Assembly: GCA_036004445.1 (NCBI GenBank)
Contig: DASYRL010000092.1
Location: 1 to 12,630 of the forward strand
From: DASXUC01 sp036004445
GTDB taxonomy: Bacteria; Sysuimicrobiota; Sysuimicrobiia; Sysuimicrobiales; Kaftiobacteriaceae
Direction of reading: 5' to 3'
Length of the DNA: 12,630 bases
The notes under the pieces were generated by a model, which ran no database searches, was not told the origin of the DNA, and worked only from the letters and a program-made list of their open reading frames with translations. Each line of letters opens with the position of its first letter. The stretch's first letter is position 1. A program made the translations under genes and the position numbers. Positions 1-5,341 of the stretch are shown here, piece after piece.

Positions 1-70
1 GGCTGGAGTTCGGCGCGTGTCACGGGGGCATAACAAAAAACAGGAAGAATATCATTTGTCGGAGCACACG

Positions 71-883
71 ATGTCCGTACTGCAGCGACTCACTGAGGCG
101 GATCTGAACTTCATCGCAGCCACCGTCATGCCCGCGGACGACCGGGCCTATGCGGTGGCCCGGCTGCGGGACGAGGAACCGCTGCTCGACCGGGTCCTTG
201 ACGACGACCGCCTCATGCGGAGGCTGCAGGACGATGCCCCCGTCATTGCACGGATCTCGCCCTGGCTGCTGTTCAACGTACTCCTGCGCGCGGCGCGGCG
301 CGAACTCCGCGGGAGTTCCTACACGGTCGAACGAATCGGAGGCGAGCGGCTCGCCGTGTTTGATGCGCGGCGGGCCGGGGATCTCCTGGCGGATCGGCCG
401 ATCCAGGAGTACCTCGTCGAGCTCCTCACGTCGTTCACGCGGATCTCCAGCTTCACCGTTGACGTGCATGAGGGAGGGAAACTCCGGCGCCGCCGGTTCA
501 GCGACTTCAGCAGCGAAGACATGCTTTCCCTCGCCGCCTTGGTCCCCGATGAGCTGCGGTTCCCGTTCCTCCGCCGCACGGCGGACATCGCGCTGTTCAT
601 CACAGGTGTGTTCCCCGAGTCGGTCTTTCCATGGACGGCGCCACCCGGCCACCCACGCCGGGCACAGATCCCCGTGCCCTGGTCGGGACGCCGGACGCTC
701 GAGGAGTATGAAGAGGAAGGGCGCCGGTTCTACCGCCTGGCCTCGGAGCACGTCATGGCGAGGCGGACCGGCATGGCCGAGCTGCTCGCGACTCTGGCGG
801 ACGCCTTCTCGCTGGCGAGAAAGCCCTTGAGTTTCATGAGTCATTACTTCAGCTGGACGCAGAGGAGCGAGCCGCGGCAATGA
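71..883 (+). CDS. Conserved-type hypothetical protein, 270 aa
   Basis: I do not recognise this family. I chose the ATG at 71 because GGAG (61-64) sits 6 nt upstream; the frame is open further up, with a GTG at 17 and a TTG at 56, but those starts have no better ribosome-binding site. The protein looks soluble and mostly helical. It is Arg/Leu/Asp/Glu-rich, with an amphipathic segment around residues 55-80 (PWLLFNVLLRAARREL) and a central basic patch (KLRRRRF). There is no signal peptide, no clear membrane segment, and no cysteine cluster. The tail end (LARKPLSFMSHYFSW) is aromatic. Codon use and GC match the neighbours, and the GC-rich third positions favour this frame. The gene overlaps the convergent oxidoreductase gene by 35 bp. 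It is clearly coding in style, but I cannot assign a function. Confidence 0.75.
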   Translation: MSVLQRLTEADLNFIAATVMPADDRAYAVARLRDEEPLLDRVLDDDRLMRRLQDDAPVIARISPWLLFNVLLRAARRELRGSSYTVERIGGERLAVFDARRAGDLLADRPIQEYLVELLTSFTRISSFTVDVHEGGKLRRRRFSDFSSEDMLSLAALVPDELRFPFLRRTADIALFITGVFPESVFPWTAPPGHPRRAQIPVPWSGRRTLEEYEEEGRRFYRLASEHVMARRTGMAELLATLADAFSLARKPLSFMSHYFSWTQRSEPRQ

Positions 884-1871
884 GGCTGCGCCAGGGAGCA
901 TCGGCGTCGGGCGCAAACGGTTCATAGATCCCCACCCGGTCGGCCAGGCCCGCGTAGCGCCCGACGATCCGCGTGCCGATCTCGGCCGCCGGCCCGACGA
1001 CGGCAATGGTCTCGAGCATCGCGTTGGTGACCAGCTCGGGCATTGCCGCCCACCGGCCCCGCGCGGCCAGCGCGCTAAGGTCCGCGCCGACCGCATCCCA
1101 CCCATGGTGCGCGAGGACGCCTCGGTAGGAGGGCGTGCTGGCGTAGAAGGCGATCGACTGCCTGACCCGCTCGCGCGAGGCTGCGATCGCGGGTTCGTCG
1201 GCGCCGGTGACGACGAAGACCGAGGCGGCGACGGAAAACGGCAGCTCCGAACGGCCGGATTTGCGCCGGGCCACCTCGATCGCCGGCCGGATGACCTCGC
1301 GGAGGTAGGCGACGGTGTGCAGCGGATGGACCTGAAAACCGTCTGCCGCCGCGCCCGCCGCGCGGCACATCGCGGGGTTTACCCCCGCGGTGACGATCGG
1401 GATGTCCGCGCCGTGCGGCGGCGGCGTGAAGAACGGAGTCATCAGTGTGAGGGTGTAGAATCGCCCACGGTACTGAAGCGGCGTGCCGTCCCGCCACGAC
1501 GTCCACACGCTGCGGATCGCTTCGACGGCCTCGCGCAGCTTCGGCGCGGGGGGATCCCACGACAGCCCGAACCGGCGGGTGATGTGCGCCTTCACCTGCG
1601 ACCCGAGGCCCAGAATGAACCGGCCGCCGGACAGCGCGGCCAGATCCCATGCGGTGTGGGCGAGCACCGTCGGGCTGCGCGTGAAGGCGATGGCGACCGA
1701 CGTTCCGATGCTGATGCGCCGGGTGTGCTCCGCGGCCAGGGTTGCACCCAGGAACGGGTCGTGCGACGTCTCGCTGAACCAGACGCCATCGACACCGATC
1801 TCCTCCGCCGCGCGGACGAGAGCCGGCACCTCGTTCAGGGTCTGATACTCGATGTGGGCGTCCACTTTCAT
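849..1871 (-). CDS. LLM-class (F420-dependent type) flavin/deazaflavin oxidoreductase, 340 aa
   Basis: A TIM-barrel oxidoreductase of the luciferase-like monooxygenase superfamily, in which members use F420H2 or FMNH2 for hydride transfer; the substrate is unknown. The N-terminus MKVDAHIEY and the strand-helix GVDGVWFSETSHDPF are typical, followed by ISIGTSVAIAFTRSP, then GRFILGLGSQVKAHITRRFGL around residues 83-103, and PIVTAGVNPAMCRAAGAAADGF further on. This order matches the F420-dependent MSMEG_2256-like subfamily (TIGR03617-type); that subfamily call is from memory, not a search. The frame stays open upstream for about 2 kb, antisense to the amidase gene, but family-like sequence begins at the ATG at 1871. 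There is no Shine-Dalgarno before it: the stretch is occupied by a repeat hairpin (1878-1949). An alternative in-frame ATG at 1970 would add 33 repeat-encoded residues. The gene is convergent with, and overlaps by 35 bp, the gene at 71-883. Confidence 0.88.
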   Translation of the reverse strand: MKVDAHIEYQTLNEVPALVRAAEEIGVDGVWFSETSHDPFLGATLAAEHTRRISIGTSVAIAFTRSPTVLAHTAWDLAALSGGRFILGLGSQVKAHITRRFGLSWDPPAPKLREAVEAIRSVWTSWRDGTPLQYRGRFYTLTLMTPFFTPPPHGADIPIVTAGVNPAMCRAAGAAADGFQVHPLHTVAYLREVIRPAIEVARRKSGRSELPFSVAASVFVVTGADEPAIAASRERVRQSIAFYASTPSYRGVLAHHGWDAVGADLSALAARGRWAAMPELVTNAMLETIAVVGPAAEIGTRIVGRYAGLADRVGIYEPFAPDADAPWRSLIAAARSSASS

Positions 1872-1877
1872 CGTGCT

Positions 1878-1949
1878 GGTACTGAGTACTGGGTACTGGG
1901 TACCCGGCCCTGCACGCACTGATGCACCCAGTGCCCAGCACCCGGTACC
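1878..1949. repeat. Heptamer tandem repeat with inverted counterpart (long hairpin)
   Basis: The left arm, 1878-1900, is built of heptamers TACTGAG, TACTGGG, TACTGGG. The right arm, 1927-1949, is its degenerate inverse (units like CCCAGTG, CCCAGCA, CCCGGTA). Folded as RNA from the plus strand the two 23-nt arms give 19 Watson-Crick pairs, 2 G:U pairs and 2 mismatches, around a 26-nt loop that itself contains TGCA...TGCA. It sits 7 nt upstream of the oxidoreductase ATG and in the divergent region shared with the amidase. From 1950 to 2051 I see no further feature except the amidase ribosome-binding site. Confidence 0.85.
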
Positions 1950-2051
1950 CGTTGAGGGCAGAGGATTCATCACATAGCGCGCGAAATAGCGTCGGACGGG
2001 AGAGGCCGTTCGTGTAGTGGCAAGGTGGTAGGCGCACACTCGGGGTAGGGA

Positions 2052-3764
2052 ATGAAGGTCATTGCAGCCGTGCTCCTGGCGGCGACGCTCGCGTGGGCGC
2101 CATCCAGTTCCGCTCTGGCTCAGGCCTCCGGGATCAAGGTCGTCGTCAACGGCGTTGAGATCCCGCTGGCCGCGCCTGCCGTGCTGTCCAACGGGCAGGT
2201 CATGGCGCCCATTGTGGGGCTGTTCGAGCCCATGGGCGCCATCGCGGCGTTCTACGAGGCCGACCGCAGCATCGTCGTCACCAACCGCGTCCGCACCACC
2301 GTGCGGATGCGTGTGAACGAGTCCACCGCGTTGGTCAACGGTCAGTCCCGGCCGCTTCCGGCCGCCCCGATGCAGGTCGGTGACCGCGTCTTCGTGCCCG
2401 TCCAGGCGATCTTTGTGGCGCTGGGCGCCTGGACGAAGTACGAAGAGGCGGAACGCACGCTCCACGTCAGCTCGCAGATCACGGCGCTGGCCGTACAGCG
2501 GGTGGGCGACGGGCTGCAGGTGCGCGTCGACGCCACTGGACCGGTGCAGGTGGAAACGAACGTTCTCAGCGATCCGGACCGCCTTGTCGTCGACTTCTTC
2601 AACGCCGCGCTGCGCACCCAGGAGCGTGAAGTCGCCGTTAACGGCGGCGGCGTTGTGCGGGTGCGGTCCGCGCAGTTTCAGATCAAGCCGTACGTCTCCC
2701 GGCTGGTCTTCGACCTGACCGAACCGGTGGACGTCCGGGTGACGGCCTCGGCGACGACGTATCTCGTCACGCTGGAACTGCATCCGAAGGCGGCCGCCGC
2801 GGCACCCGCTCCGGTCCCGCCGCAGCCGGCGCCCCCGGCGCCGCCGGGTCCGCCTCTCGCAGTCCCCGCTCCAGCCGCCGAGACCCTCAAGATCCTCAAC
2901 GTTGCGTTTCAACCCGTGGGGTCCGGGGGCCGGGTCACCATCGAGGGCACCGCCACGATGCAGTACAAAGTCCGCGAGTTCGTGTTCCCGGACCGCCTGG
3001 CGATCGACATCCAGGACGCCGTGTTCGTTCCCGTCAAGCAGGAGATTCCTGTTGACGGCCCGGTCATCGTCGCGGTGCGCGCGGCGCAGTTCACCGCGGA
3101 GCCCCTCGTGACGCGGGTCGTCGTCACCCTGAAACGCAAAACCAACTACCTGGTGAATCAGGCCGACGGCCACCTGACGATTGACCTGGCCGACGCCGCG
3201 GCGTCGCGCGCCGGGCATATCGTCGCGATCGACGCCGGGCACGGCGGCAAGGACCCGGGCGCCATCGGCCCGACCGGACTCCGCGAATCCGACGTCGTGC
3301 TCGACGTCTCGCTTCGCCTGCGCGACCTCTTGGCGAAGGACGGGATCCGTACCATCATGATCCGCGACGCCGACGTCTTCGTGGACTTGTTCGATCGCAC
3401 GAAAATTGCCCGCGAGCGCGGCGCGACGATCATGGTCAGCATTCACGCGAACGCGCACGCGCAAACCGCGGTGAACGGGTCGGAAACCTATTACCTGACC
3501 CCGCAGAGCCTGGCGCTGGCGCAGATGATCCAGGATGAGCTCGGCGTGCTCCTGGGGATCCCCAGCCGCGGGGTGAAGACGGCCAACTTCGTGGTATTGC
3601 GCGAGCCCGGCGTCCCGTCGGTACTGGTCGAGACCGCGTTCATCTCTCATCCCGACGACGAGGCGCGCCTCCGCGACGTCGCGTTCCGGCAGCGGGTGGC
3701 GCAGGCGATCTACCGTGGCATTACCCGCTTCCTCGCCGTCTACCCCGTTCCGGCCGGAAACTAG
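2052..3764 (+). CDS. Exported N-acetylmuramoyl-L-alanine amidase with copper-amine-oxidase-like N-domain and two AMIN domains, 570 aa
   Basis: A zinc amidase (Amidase_3 fold) that cleaves the bond between MurNAc and L-Ala in peptidoglycan, acting outside the membrane. The signal peptide covers residues 1-23, ending ALA before QAS. Residues about 28-143 resemble the copper amine oxidase N-terminal (stalk) domain found in Firmicutes-like envelope proteins (VNGxxI, VFVPVQAIFVALGA). Residues about 145-243 and 281-375 are two AMIN-type beta domains, separated by a Pro/Ala-rich linker at 246-277. The catalytic domain is at about 391-563. Zinc ligands are His397 (DAGHGG), Glu412 (LRESDV) and His465 (SIHANAH); the catalytic Glu527 lies in LVETAF. 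All are present, so the enzyme should be active. The ATG at 2052 is preceded by GGGG (2042-2045). By family, AMIN domains target amidases to the envelope or to partner proteins; two in tandem plus the stalk is a long surface-tethering design. Confidence 0.93.
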   Translation: MKVIAAVLLAATLAWAPSSSALAQASGIKVVVNGVEIPLAAPAVLSNGQVMAPIVGLFEPMGAIAAFYEADRSIVVTNRVRTTVRMRVNESTALVNGQSRPLPAAPMQVGDRVFVPVQAIFVALGAWTKYEEAERTLHVSSQITALAVQRVGDGLQVRVDATGPVQVETNVLSDPDRLVVDFFNAALRTQEREVAVNGGGVVRVRSAQFQIKPYVSRLVFDLTEPVDVRVTASATTYLVTLELHPKAAAAAPAPVPPQPAPPAPPGPPLAVPAPAAETLKILNVAFQPVGSGGRVTIEGTATMQYKVREFVFPDRLAIDIQDAVFVPVKQEIPVDGPVIVAVRAAQFTAEPLVTRVVVTLKRKTNYLVNQADGHLTIDLADAAASRAGHIVAIDAGHGGKDPGAIGPTGLRESDVVLDVSLRLRDLLAKDGIRTIMIRDADVFVDLFDRTKIARERGATIMVSIHANAHAQTAVNGSETYYLTPQSLALAQMIQDELGVLLGIPSRGVKTANFVVLREPGVPSVLVETAFISHPDDEARLRDVAFRQRVAQAIYRGITRFLAVYPVPAGN

Positions 3765-3827
3765 CCCTGTTCCAACGGGTGCTGGAAGGCACCTGGGCTC
3801 GCTACTGTGGTTGGTGGAGGGCTCGCC

Positions 3828-3860
3828 GCGCGGGGGCCGCCCCTGCGCCGCCGTCTTTCT
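3828..3860 (+). terminator. Possible intrinsic terminator after the amidase gene
   Basis: GCGCGGGG (3828-3835) can pair with CCCTGCGC (3841-3848) through 8 pairs, one of them G:U, around a 5-nt loop. A T-enriched stretch TCTTTCT (3854-3860) follows after five bases. It lies 64 bases past the amidase stop and 45 bases before the rph start. The T tract is short and interrupted, so termination efficiency is uncertain. Confidence 0.35.
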
Positions 3861-3904
3861 ATGCCGGTCAAGGAATCGGTTTACGATCCCGCGAAAGGTG
3901 GGGC

Positions 3905-4642
3905 ATGCCAAGACCCGACGGCCGCGCGGACGAGCAAATGCGTCCCGTGGTCATCACCCGCCACTATCTCAAGTATGCCGAAGGCTCGGTCCTCATCGAG
4001 CTCGGCGACACGCGGGTCATCTGCGCGGCCAGCATCGAAGAGCGCGTCCCGCAGTGGCTGCGCGGGGCAGGGCAGGGGTGGGTCACGGCCGAGTACGGCA
4101 TGTTGCCGCGTGCGACGAGCGAGCGCTCCTCGCGGGAGATCGGCCGGCCCAGCGGGCGGACCCAGGAGATCCAGCGGCTGGTGGGCCGGTCGCTACGGGC
4201 GGCGGTCGATCTCGAGAAACTCGGGGAGCGCACGATCTGGCTGGACTGCGACGTGCTGCAGGCCGACGGCGGCACCCGGACCGCGGCCATCACGGGAGCC
4301 TTCGTCGCCCTGGTCGACGCGCTGGCCGTCCTGCGGAAGACCGGCGCGCTGACCCGGTGGCCGCTGCGCGATTTTCTCGCGGCGACCAGCGTCGGCATCG
4401 TCGAGGGCGGTACCCGGCTGGACCTGAACTTCCAGGAGGATTCCCGCGCCAGGGTGGACATGAACCTGGTCATGACCGGCGCCGGCCGGATCGTGGAGTT
4501 CCAGGCGACCGCCGAGGGACTGCCGTTTACGCGCGATGAGATGCAGGCCATGCTGGCCCTCGGAGAGCGCGGCGTCCAGCAGTTGATCGCATACCAGAGA
4601 ACCGTCCTTGCCGATGTCCTCCAGACGACCCCGAAGCTCTAA
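3905..4642 (+). CDS. rph: Ribonuclease PH, 245 aa
   Basis: Phosphorolytic 3'-5' exoribonuclease that trims tRNA and other RNA 3' ends, using phosphate and releasing nucleoside diphosphates; the family acts as a hexameric ring in the cytoplasm. Family hallmarks are present: RPDGRADEQMRPV at the N-terminus, the phosphate/RNA-binding stretch RPSGRTQEIQRLVGRSLRAA, and the DCDVLQADGGTRTAAITGA motif carrying the catalytic aspartates. The C-terminus (EFQATAEGLPFTRDEMQAML) is also typical. The frame is open back to 3779, but the ATG at 3905 has AAAGG (3894-3898) 6 nt upstream and gives the usual family length. It overlaps or abuts rdgB, a pairing seen in many bacteria. Confidence 0.96.
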   Translation: MPRPDGRADEQMRPVVITRHYLKYAEGSVLIELGDTRVICAASIEERVPQWLRGAGQGWVTAEYGMLPRATSERSSREIGRPSGRTQEIQRLVGRSLRAAVDLEKLGERTIWLDCDVLQADGGTRTAAITGAFVALVDALAVLRKTGALTRWPLRDFLAATSVGIVEGGTRLDLNFQEDSRARVDMNLVMTGAGRIVEFQATAEGLPFTRDEMQAMLALGERGVQQLIAYQRTVLADVLQTTPKL

Positions 4643-5333
4643 GGTGCTGCGCCCTCGGGAGCCGGATCGTTCCAGGCCCCAGGCCCCAGGCCCCAGGTCC
4701 TCCCGGGAACCGCTGGAGGTCGTGCTGGCAACCCGGAACGACGGCAAGGTGCGCGAGTTCCTCGAGTTGATGGCTGATCTGCCCGTCCAGGTCTACTCCC
4801 TGACCGCATTTCCACAAATTCCTACGTTGCGTGAAGACGGTAGCACTTACACCGAGAACGCCATCGGCAAGGCCATGACGGTGGCCCGGATGACCGGCCG
4901 GGTGGCGATCGCCGACGACTCGGGTATCGAAGTCGACGCGCTGGGCGGGCAGCCCGGACCGTTCTCCAACCGCTTCACCGACGGCGGGGCGAGCGAGACG
5001 GCCCGCAACGCGAAGCTGCTGAAGCTGCTGCGGGGAACGCATTCCGGCGAGCGGACCGCGCGATACCGTGCGGTCGTGGCCGTGGCGCTTCCTGGAGGAG
5101 ACGTGCGCACGTTCGAGGGGGTGTGCGAGGGCCAAGTGCTGAGCGCGCCCCGCGGGTCAGGCGGCTTCGGATACGATCCCATCTTCTTCATCCCGCGGGA
5201 AGGGAAGACCATGGCACAGCTCTCGCTGGCCGCCAAGAACCGCATCAGCCACCGCGCCCGGGCCATGGCCGCGGCCAGACCGTTCATCCGGAAACTTGCC
5301 GCCGGGCCACCCCCGCCGCCCGGCGACGCGTAG
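4614..5333 (+). CDS. rdgB: XTP/dITP diphosphatase (RdgB/HAM1 family)
   Basis: Hydrolyses non-canonical purine nucleotides (XTP, dITP) to the monophosphate and pyrophosphate, keeping them out of DNA and RNA. Motifs seen: LEVVLATRNDGKVREF (the family N-terminal strand and P-loop-like turn), TYTENAIGKA, ADDSGIEVDALGG (residues 100-111 from this start), GSGGFGYDPIF, and KNRISHRARA near the end. The start is ambiguous: ATG 4614 (overlapping rph by 29 bp), GTG 4644 (just past the rph stop) or TTG 4608; none has a convincing Shine-Dalgarno, so translation is probably coupled to rph. The family core begins only at Leu34, so the first 33 residues are a basic, proline-rich extension, partly encoded by the heptamer repeat at 4673-4698. 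The stop lies 8 bp from the ligD stop, convergent, with no room for a terminator. Confidence 0.93.
   Translation: MSSRRPRSSKVLRPREPDRSRPQAPGPRSSREPLEVVLATRNDGKVREFLELMADLPVQVYSLTAFPQIPTLREDGSTYTENAIGKAMTVARMTGRVAIADDSGIEVDALGGQPGPFSNRFTDGGASETARNAKLLKLLRGTHSGERTARYRAVVAVALPGGDVRTFEGVCEGQVLSAPRGSGGFGYDPIFFIPREGKTMAQLSLAAKNRISHRARAMAAARPFIRKLAAGPPPPPGDA
4673..4698 (+). repeat. Heptamer tandem repeat GGCCCCA inside the rdgB N-terminal extension
   Basis: About 3.5 perfect copies of GGCCCCA in a row, between the rph stop and the conserved core of rdgB. It encodes the RPQAPGPR stretch of the extension. No matching inverted arm is visible nearby, unlike at other loci. It may be an intergenic repeat that is only translated if the upstream start is used. 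Confidence 0.85.
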
Positions 5334-5341
5334 CGAATCCT

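Noticed and set aside
1872..3911. Very long minus-strand open frame (849-3911) extending far upstream of the oxidoreductase start
   Set aside because: The part above 1871 is antisense to the amidase and rph start, is Arg/Gly/His/Asp-rich with no recognisable domain, and mirrors GC-rich codon usage of the opposite strand. Only 849-1871 is a real gene.
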